DNA of 64,000 nt. Source: Rhynchopus sp. YZ270_cl-10 (Eukaryota; Euglenozoa; Diplonemea; Diplonemida; Diplonemidae). The DNA lies in assembly GCA_964035575.1 (NCBI GenBank), contig OZ037876.1:620001-684000 (forward strand), written 5' to 3'. Under the pieces are notes generated by a model. That model was not told the DNA's origin, did not search any database, and saw nothing but the letters and a program-made list of their open reading frames with translations. A program made the position numbers and the translations under genes. Shown one piece after another: positions 1 through 11,836 of the stretch (the stretch's first letter is position 1; each line of letters starts with the position of its first letter).

Positions 1-3000
1 GCGCTTTGCCGGAGTATGCGATGGCTTCGGCCTGCTCCAAGACAGCGTTGGCGGAGCGCTCTGCACGCTCACGCTCGATGCGCTGGTTGTCGACCATGCG
101 GAGGAGGTGCGCCTTCATGTTGTTGAGCTCGCATTCCACCTCATCACGCTCGTGGAGGAGCGTCGTCCCTTGCGTCTCTGTCAGCGCCAGCATACTTTGC
201 TTCATGGTGCGCAGCTCGCTCTCCATGCGTTGTGTCTCCGCTTTCATCTGCCTCTCCTTGCTTGCCTGCACATTCCGCATGCTCTCCATCTCGCTCTCCA
301 TCCTCGACCGACTCTCGGAAATCCGTCTCCCTCTCGCCTCCTGCCTCTCGTCCACATCCTGCACCTTCGCGCGCACCTTCTGCAACTCATGCAGCACCGC
401 AAGATCGCCCTCCTGTGCATACCGCAGCACACCGTCCACACGCTCTGCATCCCTCTGCGTTGCATCGCCTACCTCTGCCTGTAAAGACGACACCTGGTGC
501 TGGAGGTGCTCCCGGTCGTTGTTGCCTTGGTGTTCCTGTGAAATGGTAGATAGCAAGGGGGGAGGAGGAGGAGGAGAGGTGTCGGGATGTGACATACAAG
601 CTGTCGGTTCTGCAGCTCCATCGCCCGCACGCTCTGTCTAAATTGGTTAAGCTCGTTCTCGAGACGGTGTTTGTCGCCGAGGTTCTGGTGATGTGGTGTT
701 TCGAGAGATTGAAAATGGGGGAAATCAGTAATACCTTATCCATAGCCATATTCTCGAGACTGTGGAGATGGTTCTGAAGGGCAGCGATCTTTGCCTCATT
801 GTCAATACGGGCAATGCTCTTCTGCCGGCTCTGTGGGTATTGTCATATTGTTTGAACCATTTTTCCCCCCTCCCACCCTTGAGTATATTTGGTCAACTCC
901 ACATACCCTCTCTACGTCGATGGTACCCATCTCCGCCAAGGCTTGCCGCAAGGATGCTATCTCCCCCATCATCGCCTCTCTCTGCGCCTTCTCCTCATTC
1001 GCCATGCTCAGCTGCTGATGCAGCCCCCTTGCAATCACCTCTGTGTCCTCCCGCAACGTTGCTATAGGGTCTTCCCTCCGCTTCCTCCTGCTTGGACTTA
1101 AACTCCCTGCGTTTACATCAAGCCCTGCCAGCGCACCTCCAGGCAATGGTGAAGGCACTGTGGGCAGATCGGCTACTCTATGGTTCTGATGAAAGGCATG
1201 GCTTTCGACGGAGGGTGTTCTAGGGGGTGGTGCGAAGTGGCTATCGACAGATCCGTACCGGTATTTGTGTGGTTCGTACATGGTGGAAAGGGAGGCTTGG
1301 CTGCCTGATGCGCGGCGTGATTGGATTGGTTGCAACCCTCCTAGATCGCGGATGACCCGCATCGCTTCGGGGACCGGTATTCTGCTTTGGTTGTTAAGCT
1401 CCAAGAAGCGGTGCGACACTGCAGATACGTCCGGTACGTCAGAGATTGCAAATGATGCGACAGCGTTGCCTGCCGTGTCATGCTTCACAGCACCCACCTC
1501 AACACAACGAGGCTGCACCGAAATCGCTGCCGCGATATCGCATGAGAGCGCGAGCTTAACTTTCTTCAAATTTTCGTGCCCCAAAGCATGCACCCACGGT
1601 GCTTCTACAGGGAGGGTTAACTCCAAAGGCGGGCTGTGTTCTGTGGGTTGTTGTGTCCGTTCGTACACAGGAATGTCGCTCATCATCTCGTTGAGAAGCG
1701 CGGCCGCTTTGATCTCTGCGTTTTGTGCCCGTTGGTGTTCCTGCACCGCAAGCTTTCCTGCAGGGCTCCCCCGCCCCCAGGGAAGCTCCACATAGTCCGG
1801 TGGAGGCGATGCTATATGATGTGGTTCGAAGTCAGGAAGCGGTGCCTGCGAGACGCTTTCTTCACGAAACGACATCGGGATGGATGTGATGTCAACAGGG
1901 TCCACCGGGGACGGCGACGGCAGCGGGATTGACATGGTAACAGAAGGCGAGATCCTACCCCGCACAGAGCTGGTCTGCCTTTCGTGGAGACTGCTTGGTG
2001 CAAACTGTGGGGTGCGTTGTCTTGCTTGCGTGTGGGTGCTAGAATGGGCGTTCAAAACTGGTTGCGATGATGTAGACTGCTTCTGCTGAGGCTGGTGAAG
2101 TGTAGCGGAGTGCCACCCTGAAGCGGTCAGGGCAGGTTTCTGCACAGCAACGGAAGTCTCCCTCGGTGTGCTGCACTGTGATTGTGCCCCAGAAAGAACC
2201 GACCCTTCTACTGGAGTTCCGCTCGGAACAGACCTCCATGTGTTCAGTGGACGGTCCGCGGGTGTGCCGCTTGGTACCGACTGCCATCCACCGCTGAGGA
2301 CATCCAATGGGGCGGAGCTTGGCTTTGCTTCAGCGGATCTTTCGTATGGGAGGGTTTGCGACTCTTGGTGGTCACCTGAAAACCGCGCAGTTCCGGAGAG
2401 CGAGGTGCTGGAGGTACCTTCGCTGGGGCGGGCGTCGAGCAGACCACCGCCACCGCCACCTCCGACACCCTGCGGCGGAAGGGTGTCAAACGCATGCATC
2501 TCCTCGCTCCCGGGAAGCGGGATCTCCGCGGTGTAGGAGAAGGCCTCCATGGGCATCTCCGGTGGGGTGGCCTCGCGAATAGGGTGTATCACCTGCGGGA
2601 GTGTTGCCGTCACCTCCTGTGTGTCCTGTGCAAGTGCCTGCATATGAGACACCGCCTCCGCCTCGTCGCACGGTGGCGTAAAGGTTTCCTGCCCCTCCAA
2701 CACCCCCTGCAGTGGTGTGTGCATCGGTGTCTCCTCCGTTTGCAACGGCAGTGACGACGGGGTGTGCATCGGCTGTGAAAGCGGTGTTGTCTCCATCATC
2801 ACCGACAGCTCCACAGCAGACAGCACTGGGGTGACGATACGCGATCCTGGTGCAGACCCCGTATTGCCAACCCGCACTACCGGCTCAACAACCTCCTCAA
2901 CTGGCGTCTGCTGACGATGTGGCACATTCACAAAGGGCAATGCCGCATTTTTCACTGGCTGCGTCTGTGAATATGACGTGGACTGCGTCTCGGCAGTAGA

Positions 3001-4095
3001 TGCATGCTGTGAGAGTGGTGCTGCCGGAGGCGCAAATTGATCCGAAAATGCAGTAAAGCTGTTCAACTCCGCTTCTCCAGGTGGCGGAGGCTGTGTCTCC
3101 ATCTGCGACGGGAAGTCCGCAAGATCATCTCTCTCCCCTTCCACCTCTACACCCAACGTCCTCAGCGGCATATGCACTGTCACCGTGGAACGGTCCTCCG
3201 CCGACCGCGGCGCGAACTCTGGCAGCAATGAGGCTGCCTGCCTGCGGGCCTCTTCTGGCATCGTAAATGGGTGGGCCTGCTCCACCATCTCATACCCAAC
3301 AGAGTTGTGCACACGGTGCGCGCTGTGTCCTGAACCCTGCTGGACCGGAGCAGATACAGTCACGACACTTGATTCGCGGATTGGCGCAAAGTGGTCAGCA
3401 GTTGTCGTAGGAAGCATCTGTGGTCCGTCTATCACTCTAGAATGCATAGCCTCCGAAGGTGTGGCCGGTGTATCAGGCACAGGTGGCGGGGCAGGTCTCG
3501 ATGTCTTCTTTGTCTTCGCTTTCCGCTCCGCATGGTGTTCGTCTGCATCAGGCCGCGTCTTCCTCTCCTTCTTCTCCTCCGGCAGCGATGCAGGCACAAT
3601 CGTATCTTCCGGGGGTGTGGACACTTCGTCATCCAGGGTGCACACCTCCTTTGCGACCTTCCTTTTGTAGGAAGGGGGCTTGCGGAGTTGGACCGGATAC
3701 CGTGCGGTGCCGATCTTCTCGGTGACAGTCAGGTTGTGTACACGGAGACGGCGTTGGCAGTGGTAGGAGAAAAGCGTGCAGAGGATGGAGACGATGCTGT
3801 TGTATTCGTCGGTTTGCACGCAGACATCGTATTGCGTGGGGACCTTGATCGCAACCTGGTGTTCGGACGCATTGACAAAGACTTCACGCACAAACTCTAT
3901 CGAAAAGTGCCGACATATATCACCCGATGTGCGTGCCGTGAACACCTCCCCCGCGGAGATGACCACAATCCGCTTCTCCTTCTCCCACTTCTTATTGTAC
4001 TTCGTCACCTCCCCAAAGAAGTACACTGGCACCGTCTGCAGCCCCACGAAGGCCTCTCTGTACTGTGCCGGGATGCTTACTGTGGGCAAGTCCAT
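1..4095 (-). CDS. PH-like domain plus long coiled-coil protein (3' end outside window)
   Basis: Starts at ATG 4095 and runs off the left edge, with at least 1,310 residues visible. Exons are about 4095-877, 830-735, 684-598 and 535-1. The introns (46, 50 and 62 bases) begin GTGGGA, GTATTA and GTATGT, end in CAG, and keep the coiled-coil frame when removed. Residues 1-130 have alternating beta-strand character (VPVYFFGEVTKYNKK...KRIVVISAGEVFTART) resembling the small PH-like module at the N terminus of some kinetoplastid cytoskeletal proteins; this is inference. Residues about 150-1000 are proline/serine/threonine rich and probably disordered, with a seven-glycine run. From about residue 1030 the chain is a charged heptad-rich coiled coil (SLRQALAEMG, ENELNQFRQSV, ERDEVECELNN). 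Likely a structural or scaffold protein. No catalytic motif is seen. Next gene upstream starts about 200 bases away, a tight spacing. Confidence 0.85.
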
Positions 4096-4298
4096 TGTTG
4101 GAAGTTGGAGGGCCACCCCCCCACGCTTGCCCCTGGTGGTTGGTGGGTGTGGTGGTGGTAGAAGGAAGGAGGAAGGAGGGAGGAGGGGAAAAGGCTGGCC
4201 AGTGGTTTTGGGTTAAATGATGTGTAAATTGGGGATGCGTTAGCCGTCCCGTCGGATTGAAACATTCCCCACCCATTTTCCCCACAGGATGAGAGTTT

Positions 4299-7200
4299 TC
4301 ATTTATTTTTTCTGATTGACTTCGCGGACTTGAGTGGCGCTCGTGGTGAAGCGAGCGACCTCGAGGATTTTTTAGGTGATCCGAGCCGAGGGGAGGCAAG
4401 ACGCGAAGCAACCCTTGGCGAAGCAACTTTTGGCGAAGCAACCCTTGGAGAAGCAACCTTTGGCGAGCTACTGCTAGTGGGCAGACGCGGTTTCCCTTTG
4501 ATCCGAAACGACTTCGCCTCTGGTGAGATGGGCGAACCTCCACTTGAGTCTGAGCTGGACGCGTAGGTTTGGTTTACATAGGGACGCATCGGCCACGCGA
4601 GACCCTTTAGCTTGCCCGATTTCTTGGCCCGTGAAGAGTGCATCGAATGCTGCGACTCCAACATAGCGCGCTTGCCCACCTTGGATGCGTACTTAGACTT
4701 CATCCGCTTCAGGTTCCTGTGTGTCGGTATCACCATGCGCATGCGGTTGGACATCACAAGGTACATCTGGAACTGTTCTTCGCAAAGCTCAAGGTGTGCC
4801 TCCTCCTGCATCTGCATGACCTGCAGTTGAAGCATACTAAGTAACGTAAAGTCATGCTCAACAAGCAAGAAGGTGAGTGCCGTGGCGTGCCGTTGGAGGA
4901 ACAGCCGGCAGCGTTCTTCGTCCTTTTTGATCACACGGCGCTGTGCGAGAACAACAGCCAAGCTTGAGGAGCGCTTAAAAGACTTAAGGAGAATCGCCTG
5001 AAAGTTCTCCCCCTCCCACTCAAGAATGTTCTGCCGTGCGAAAAGCTCCTTGCACAGATGCGTCTCGGTCCACACATTGAGGTAATCTGTGAAATATGTT
5101 TCGACACACTTCCGCGACTCTATCGCTAGCGCATGCCGCCCTTTCACCTCATCGATGTTCAGTGTCGTTGCGCTGATCACAAACATCCGTGTACGTGAGG
5201 ATCGGAATATCCGTTGAATGCGCACCGCGGCCTTGAAGTGCGCCTCGCTCTGCAGGCTTTCTTCAATGGCATCGATTGCGATCAGTCCGCAAAACCCGTC
5301 GAATCTTGCAAATTTATCGAACAAACGGCGTTCCCATTTTGTGAGAAGCAGGTTGAATGAGCAGCGTACTTGGACATTCCTCACCGGTAGGTCGTGCAGC
5401 ACTGCACCCCCTGGTGTTGCGAGCACGCGGTGGAGTGTTGTGACCACCTCAAAGTCGTACTGTGCGTCGTACACAACCTCCAGGGATATGTCGTCTCCGT
5501 ACGTCAGCTGCACACGAAGGGGATCACTCGAGGTGTCTGCATCCGTTACAGGGCTCCCGCAGTCAGTACCGATAGGGTTCCCCGTGGACAGAGAGGGTAT
5601 CAGCAGGTTGATGGCAGCATCCACCCATGCACGCTGGGAGAGGTGCTCAAGGCGAAGCTGTAGGATAGCTGACTGTCTCTCAAGAGAGCACGTCGCCAAG
5701 GCAAGGGAAAGCGAGCACTCCCTCCGAATGTGCTTCACCCCGCTCACAACAGGAAGCTTGCTGACCTTGTCGTTTACAGCATCAAAGTCAAGAAAGTTGA
5801 GGATCTTTGACGGGTCGACATGGCCAGAGCTGCTGCTAATGCTGACACTCGAGTCAACATCCCGTCCATCCTCAAGCTGCTTCTCACGCTTCCTCCGTTT
5901 AATCTCATTGAACTGCTGCAGCTCATCCCGCAGGTTGTCCTCATCAAACTCAACCTCAACCACCTCATCCCCAGACGTCCCGGTACTCGTACTCGTCTCG
6001 TAGCTGTCGCTGTCGTCGCCCTCTTCTTCTTCCTCTTCCTCTTCGTCGCTCTCTTCCATTTCGTTGCTGTCCGGCGGGAAGTCTGGTGAAAACGAAGGTC
6101 TTTGGTTCCGGACACTCCCGGACACTTCCGAGCCACCGAAGATGGGAAATGGGGAAAGCGGGGAGATTGAGCTCCCTAGGGATAGCTGCTGTGGTGGGAA
6201 GAGAGACAATACTGGGGCGGCTGCGGGTGTGGATATGGACGACGTGCGCCGCGCAGTGATCTCGCCGACAGCGATGACCGGGATGTCGTCTGCAGCGATT
6301 GGGATCTCCGGGAAGGATGCTTTGTTTTTCCGCTTCGCCTTCCGCATTGAACGTCCCTTCTTTGCCGGACTCTTCGGACTTACTGGACTCAGCGGACTCA
6401 ACGGACTCTGACCCCCTGAGGAATTCAACGAATCCTCCATACCGCCATCACGGAGAAGACAGTTCCGACTCGCAGACTTCATCAACCCGAGGACAGGCTC
6501 GTCTTCCTCACTACCATCATCTCCCGCAGCACTGCCCGCCTTTGAAGGTGGTGCCTCCAGCATAGGAGCCTCTGCAAAAAGAAATGCGCCTGGTGATCTT
6601 CCCTCCGGCGACGACAGTACGGGGGTGCGGGGCTGCTCTATGATGCACGGAGGCGGCTCTGACACTTCAATGCAGATCTGTGGAGGCGTTGGTGCAAAGA
6701 CTGACGACGCACGCTTTACAGACGGCTTCCGTTCATGCCAGACACTTGGCCGAGAAGGCACTATGGTGTTGCGCGCGACCTGACCAGGGGTAGGTGCTGA
6801 GACACCAATCTTGGAGATCATGGAGACACGCTGTTTGTACCCCGGACTGTCCTTCCCTTCGCGCGAGATGAGGACACGGTATTTCTTCACATAGACCTCG
6901 GCTTTGCGGACCCACGGTGACGCTAGAAGCGAGTTATTCCCCCCATGCATCATATGTTCCGCCTTCGCACGCAAATTGACAAACTTGATATTCGCCAGCG
7001 CCGCAATCTGATGCATCCCCACACCACGATACATAGCAAACGGCACAAACCCGGTAGCGCTATACCGCTGCACCTCTCGAGACAGTTTGAGCTCGTCCCT
7101 GGCCTGGATGAGTTTCGTTTTTTCTTTAATCATTTTCTGTCGATGCGCACCACTCAACTTGATTTCACCAATCTGAAGCCGAGATGCGGAGGTTGCCGTG

Positions 7201-8864
7201 ATAAACCCATACTTCTCGAGCTTTAGGGAGAAGAATATGTTGAGCGAGTTGAGAAGAATTCGGGTGTCGTTCATTTCGGTGTTGCGGAGCACTTCCAACA
7301 TGAAGAAGGCAAGACCACCACCCCAGGTAGGGGTTGCGTGGCCATTTGCCGCCTCTTTGATAGGTGCACGCGCCTCAAACCAGGTTCCGGTACCGCCACG
7401 GCCGCAGACGACACAGTATCCTCTACTGCGAGAGACGTCGCGGTATTGCTTTGTGTGCGGCTCGCCTAGGCCAACCATGGGCTCGTCGCGTCCGCATGGG
7501 TATCCGTCTACGAAGAAGAGCGGTTTGTTGCCGTTGGCATCGCGCTTTTCACAGAGCATCTGCAACAACAGGTCTGGGTCCAGCTCCTCTATACTGCTGT
7601 CCTCAGCCTGCAGATACGACATCCCGTTTGTGAACGACTCCACATTGCTCACAACCCGCCCCAAAAAGAAGACCAGCAAACACGGATCTTCCTCCGCGTC
7701 ATCCTCTTTCTTAGGAACCGCCTTCAAGGAGGCTTGTATTGCACTGCAAATATGAGATTTTGTTGGCCGGGTTGGCGAGTTTTTGTGCAAATAATCTGTA
7801 CTATAGCCATGCACCTTGAGAAGTCGTACAAGATCGATTGAGTCCTGGGTGACGCGGGGGCAAGGTGGGAAGGAGCTGTCGTCGTAGGAAGACACTGCGA
7901 TGACGACAGCGTGGTAGCGGCCGTTGTAGATTTGCGTTGTGATGGAGTTGGAGCGGGGGTTGATGATTGAGCTGTTGCGGAGGAGGTGGGTGGAGACGCG
8001 TTCTGTGTCGGTGTTGACGTTGAGGAGAGGAGAGTTCGCGGCCTCTTCACTGCTGGAATCGCTCTGGTGCCCGGTCTGCCACAATGGCGACGCGAACTTC
8101 GCCAGCTGCCCCATCTTCTCCCTCGCAATCGTCCACTTCGACACCGGCTTCTCTGCTTCCGCAAAGCTTTGCTGCGAGACCCTGCTCCTCCGCGAGCTAC
8201 CACCAGAGCTTCTCGAAGGCGACCGACTACTCTTCCGCAGCTTCGACTCTTGACACATCTTCGCCAATGATGAGCACACCGAGGCAACCGAAACAGAAAC
8301 CTTCTTGGATGTCGGTGTGCTGAGGTTGCTCTTCACGTTGGCGTTGGGAGCAAGGTTCGTCGGGCTGCCCCGGAGCGAAGGGAGGTACGTAGGGGACGGC
8401 AGATGGTCGCTGTCTGCGGGGTTGATTTCTATTGCAAAGCCTGAGGGTGTTGCAGGGGTGTGTGGCACTGCGACACCCATGCCCCTTGCGAGGCGTTGTG
8501 TGCCTAGGCGTGTTGAAAAGAGTTCTTGGAGAAGTCTTCGTCGGTGCTGTTGTGTGCGGGATCGAGGAGAGGGTGGTAGTTGGAGGGGAACGCAGCTCAG
8601 GGCGGGGGTGTTGTAGGTGCGGCGGATGGTTGCGCGGTTCGCGTAGTTCGTTGCGTTTGGGTTGCGTGGTTGGTATGATATTGCTTGGGGGCGACCCTGG
8701 GCACGCCGCCGTCGTTTGCTCCTGCGTGTTGTGCGTGCCTCATTGCTGTTGTTCCCATCGCTTGTGTACTCAATACACCCTGTCTGTGTCAGCTTCGCCT
8801 CCTCCCACAGAGTATTCCCGCAGTACACCTGCTGAACCTGTTGACTCCCCTGGGGCACCCACAT
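4299..8864 (-). CDS. Caspase-fold (C14-like) protein with degenerate catalytic site, IQ motif and Ser-Pro tail
   Basis: Single open frame of 1,521 residues from ATG 8864 (the reading frame begins slightly upstream without an ATG). Residues about 1-300 are basic and serine rich. Residues about 310-560 match the peptidase C14/metacaspase pattern: HAVVIAVSSYDD, then the D-x-x-D-L-x-x-L-L-x-x-x-G-Y helix (SIDLVRLLKVHGYS), then LLVFFLGRVV, then PLFFVDGYPCG. In active members the last two would be F-S-G-H-G and D-C-C-H-S-G, so the catalytic His reads Arg and the Cys position reads Tyr. This suggests a non-proteolytic pseudoenzyme. An acidic stretch (EEEEEEEEGDDSD) lies near residue 950, an IQ-type calmodulin-binding motif (AAVRIQRIFRSSRTR) near 1215, and the C terminus is a basic ASPKV/ASPRV repeat. 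Probably a scaffold or regulatory protein; substrate and location unknown. Confidence 0.85.
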   Translation of the reverse strand: MWVPQGSQQVQQVYCGNTLWEEAKLTQTGCIEYTSDGNNSNEARTTRRSKRRRRAQGRPQAISYQPRNPNATNYANRATIRRTYNTPALSCVPLQLPPSPRSRTQQHRRRLLQELFSTRLGTQRLARGMGVAVPHTPATPSGFAIEINPADSDHLPSPTYLPSLRGSPTNLAPNANVKSNLSTPTSKKVSVSVASVCSSLAKMCQESKLRKSSRSPSRSSGGSSRRSRVSQQSFAEAEKPVSKWTIAREKMGQLAKFASPLWQTGHQSDSSSEEAANSPLLNVNTDTERVSTHLLRNSSIINPRSNSITTQIYNGRYHAVVIAVSSYDDSSFPPCPRVTQDSIDLVRLLKVHGYSTDYLHKNSPTRPTKSHICSAIQASLKAVPKKEDDAEEDPCLLVFFLGRVVSNVESFTNGMSYLQAEDSSIEELDPDLLLQMLCEKRDANGNKPLFFVDGYPCGRDEPMVGLGEPHTKQYRDVSRSRGYCVVCGRGGTGTWFEARAPIKEAANGHATPTWGGGLAFFMLEVLRNTEMNDTRILLNSLNIFFSLKLEKYGFITATSASRLQIGEIKLSGAHRQKMIKEKTKLIQARDELKLSREVQRYSATGFVPFAMYRGVGMHQIAALANIKFVNLRAKAEHMMHGGNNSLLASPWVRKAEVYVKKYRVLISREGKDSPGYKQRVSMISKIGVSAPTPGQVARNTIVPSRPSVWHERKPSVKRASSVFAPTPPQICIEVSEPPPCIIEQPRTPVLSSPEGRSPGAFLFAEAPMLEAPPSKAGSAAGDDGSEEDEPVLGLMKSASRNCLLRDGGMEDSLNSSGGQSPLSPLSPVSPKSPAKKGRSMRKAKRKNKASFPEIPIAADDIPVIAVGEITARRTSSISTPAAAPVLSLFPPQQLSLGSSISPLSPFPIFGGSEVSGSVRNQRPSFSPDFPPDSNEMEESDEEEEEEEEGDDSDSYETSTSTGTSGDEVVEVEFDEDNLRDELQQFNEIKRRKREKQLEDGRDVDSSVSISSSSGHVDPSKILNFLDFDAVNDKVSKLPVVSGVKHIRRECSLSLALATCSLERQSAILQLRLEHLSQRAWVDAAINLLIPSLSTGNPIGTDCGSPVTDADTSSDPLRVQLTYGDDISLEVVYDAQYDFEVVTTLHRVLATPGGAVLHDLPVRNVQVRCSFNLLLTKWERRLFDKFARFDGFCGLIAIDAIEESLQSEAHFKAAVRIQRIFRSSRTRMFVISATTLNIDEVKGRHALAIESRKCVETYFTDYLNVWTETHLCKELFARQNILEWEGENFQAILLKSFKRSSSLAVVLAQRRVIKKDEERCRLFLQRHATALTFLLVEHDFTLLSMLQLQVMQMQEEAHLELCEEQFQMYLVMSNRMRMVIPTHRNLKRMKSKYASKVGKRAMLESQHSMHSSRAKKSGKLKGLAWPMRPYVNQTYASSSDSSGGSPISPEAKSFRIKGKPRLPTSSSSPKVASPRVASPKVASPRVASRLASPRLGSPKKSSRSLASPRAPLKSAKSIRKNK
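4395..4461 (-). repeat. 15-base coding tandem repeat in the C14-like gene
   Basis: Four to five copies of a 15-base unit (plus-strand GAAGCAACCCTTGGC with small changes) encode the ASPKV/ASPRV pentapeptide repeats near the C terminus. The third-position variants CCC/TTT alternate between copies, suggesting duplication in pairs. Confidence 0.8.
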
Positions 8865-9536
8865 AGTCCCCACCAATCACCCTTCTCGTTCATCCCCTCC
8901 AAGCAACGAAATATTTGGAATAAATTCTCGGGGTCTGATTAGGGTTTGTGTAGATATCTCTAGAGATTGTCCAGAAGGCAGGATGAAAAAGGATAGAAAA
9001 GCTGCTTATTTGAGCACCACGCCAACAAATGAGAGGAGGTACGCTACAGCGAGAAGTTGTGTAAATGAGAATAGTGGTATAGAGAAAAAAACGGTGAAAT
9101 TCTCTGTAGAAGATGGGGTCGGGAGGAGGTTGTGTGGGGAGCGCTGCTTTATTGTGGTCACCTGTTCTGTAATCATTTTGAGCGCCACCAGATGTCACTA
9201 CACAAATTCCCTTGAAGTCGCAGTACAGGAAGCGGCGTGCCTTGGGAGCAGTCAGGCAGCATCGTGCCACCCATGTCGCAGGTGAAATTCTGTGTGTGCT
9301 ATCTTGCCGCAGTTCGAGAAGGAAGCGGTGTGTGTGTGTGTGGTGCGAGGGTGGTACTGAGGGTATCATAAAACATAAAGGGCGGGGGAGTTTTGTCGAC
9401 TTGAATTGAAGAAAAAAAAGTTCTTGGAATATAGTGTAGTTGTCACCTATTACAGTGCAACATCCAAATGTGCTTTTTTCTCTTCAGGATGAGGGGTGTG
9501 GGGAACAGAATATTGGATCCCTTAATAAAAGTTGTT

Positions 9537-9573
9537 AAGATACGACTAAGCCTCGAGAGCATGTAGTCATCTT
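9537..9573 (+). repeat. Short hairpin repeat, CTAAGCC type
   Basis: AAGAT pairs with ATCTT and GACTA with TAGTC around an AGCCTCGAGAGC loop. It lies upstream of the C14-like gene and reads opposite to it. Confidence 0.6.
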
Positions 9574-9702
9574 TAAAAAAATATCAATAAAAAAAAGCAC
9601 GTTGTGCATTTTGTATTGAATTTTTGATGGTTTTAAAAAATGGCGGGATGCCTCTCATCAGTTCCTTTGCGATATGTCTCCCCAAAAAAAAAATAAATCC
9701 CC

Positions 9703-9731
9703 AGATGTATGTACCTCATGTGCACACATCT
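9703..9731 (+). repeat. Short hairpin repeat, GTGCACACATCT type
   Basis: AGATGT at the left pairs with ACATCT at the right around a TACCTCATGTGC loop. It follows an A9 tract. Confidence 0.55.
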
Positions 9732-9951
9732 CAAATACGTTCGAGAGTGTTGTTTTTTTTTTTTTACTTTATTTTATTGTGCGTTTTTGTGTATTTTTTT
9801 TTGAAAACCCATTTTTCTCGTTTGGGGAGGTGTTGAGGGAAAAGGGAGGGGGAAAGAAGGGGAGTTGCTGTGAAGATATAATCAAAAGGAGGGATCACTG
9901 GTAACAGAGATGGTTCCTTTCTTTGCTGCGCCCTTTTTTAAAATATCTTAC

Positions 9952-10011
9952 TTTTTTTTTTTTTTGAAAAATTGTTGGAATAGTGCAGTTGCCACATGTG
10001 CAAGCTCCACT
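9952..10011 (+). repeat. T-tract hairpin repeat
   Basis: T14 followed by GAAAAATTGTTGGAATAGTG, then GTTGCCACATGTGCAAGCTCCACTG. Shorter relative of the copies at 11837 and 13438. GGA/TCC and TTGC/GCAA pair in nested fashion. Confidence 0.65.
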
Positions 10012-11069
10012 GTTTTTTTGGGGATTTTCATGGGATGTGAGACGGGCTCGGCCCGGGCTCGGGACCCAGACTAGAACCGACAGCGTTTCCATACCCCTGG
10101 ACTATCAGGCTGCACATGGAGGATCGTTCAAAGAACGAGAAGAAAAAAGAAAAAAAAACAAAAGGTCAAAACATGCAATTATGCAAAAAAATAAAAAGGG
10201 GTGTGCAAATTTATTTTTGTTCATAACATGACAGTCGTCATCCACCCCACAATTCTGGAGGGAAAATGACCAAAAAAGGGGAAACAAAAAAAAAACGATC
10301 TTTTTTTCACCCTATGTTGATGGACTAAGTGTAGGTACCTTCTGGAGGTGACACTACGTCTGAGAAGAAAAAAAAAAGCTTGAAAGTGCGAATAACGGGC
10401 CGAATGACCGCCATGCAGTAGGGGGGGAATACTGTTACAAAGAAACAGCCCTGCCCGCTCGTCATAGAGTTGCGCAGGTTTTTTTTTTGGTACAGATGCA
10501 TCATAATGAGTGTTGAAATGTGATAAAACGCAGTTCGGTCGTGCTCATGCAAAGGGTAGGACGTGAGTGATCCGTACCAAAAGAGAACGGATCATAAAGG
10601 ATTTCAACATAATAATTATGAAATCAATAAATCGCTAGCAGAAATTTTCGTGTGCTTAGTCACCTTAATAACCTCTCGTCATCAGTTTGCATTACAACAC
10701 TATTTTTACGCGGAAGAAAAAAACTGTCTCGTTGCGTTATCACCTAAAAAATCCCATAAAAAATACGTTTAAGGGAGAGAGAGGGGGCAAAAAGGGATCA
10801 CCGCGTTTTTTGTAATGTTCACCCAAAACCCCCTTTGTTGGATTTTCCCCAGAGATAAATCCTTGAACTGTACTTCCTATGTAACCTTAATTTAGTTTGG
10901 GGGATGAACAAAATTAGGCAAACTTAAGATGGGGGAGGGAGAGGGTGGGAGGGGGCAAAGGGGGGAACAAGCGACAAGGGGACAAGAAAAAAAATTGAAA
11001 AAAATAAAAGGATGAACGGTCCTCAGAGGGGCGCGTTTACATCCTTCAAGGAAAAAACAGAAATGTTGG

Positions 11070-11106
11070 TCAGATGATTCTAAGCCTGTCGTGCTTAGTC
11101 ACCTTC
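11070..11106 (+). repeat. Short hairpin repeat, CTAAGCC type
   Basis: CAGATGATTCTAAGC ... GCTTAGTCACCTT. The CTAAGC/GCTTAG stem is perfect and the outer AGATGA/TCACCT stem contains an A-C mismatch. Confidence 0.7.
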
Positions 11107-11400
11107 AAGTAAGTAAGGTTGTGCCAAAAAAAAAGCTGCTGTGGACGACAGACACAACACCCCCGCAGACATGCCGAACTGTAGAGGACACTTTAGACAG
11201 AAAAAAAAAAAGCCTTTTGAAAAAAAAACGGAAATGGACGGACCTTTCACACCTTTTTATTATATTTTTATGACAAAAAAAATCGCCCACGTACTCCGTC
11301 CAAACTCAAATTTGGCATTTTTTTTTTTACCCCGAAAACCAGATAGACTTTGGTTCGTCCACTCCAGCAGCTTTAAAAGGGGGGGAAGAAAGAAGTTGAA

Positions 11401-11434
11401 AGTGCAAACGCCTCACCGTACATCGGCGGACACT
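11401..11434 (+). repeat. Short hairpin repeat, AGTGCAAACGCC type
   Basis: Preceded by AAGTTGAA. The unit starts AGTGCAAACGCCTC and ends GGCGGACACT; AGTG pairs with CACT and CGCC with GGCG. Same subtype as 17991 and 51473. Confidence 0.65.
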
Positions 11435-11836
11435 GAAAGGAAAATGATTTTTTTTTTTTTGTTGCGACAGCACTTTTGGTGTGTCTTTTTATTTTTTTGC
11501 AATATTTCCGCTGCCTTTTCTTTGGCCAATCACCATGCAAATTATGAATTTGTAGGGAACGGCAAATCTTCAGTTTGGAGGGGAAAAAATCTGTACCCAA
11601 AACGTCGCCCAAAACAAAAAAGGGCGCTAAATTTCAAATGTTTAGATGTAGAATCATCCTCAACTTTTGGACTGAATGTGCATTTTTTTTTCTCTTTTTG
11701 TTGTTGCTGTGTCGACAATCGCCTAAGGACCCGCTTGGGGAACCTAGGGTCTGGACTCAAATGTTGGCCGAAGCCTTTTGTACTACCGAAGGTCTTAACG
11801 TCAGTCGTCCTGAACCCTTGAGAGCAACTTTTATTA

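Noticed and set aside
6-641. Plus-strand open frame overlapping the coiled-coil gene
   Set aside because: It is the shadow of the minus-strand coding exons, which keep a heptad pattern through three introns.
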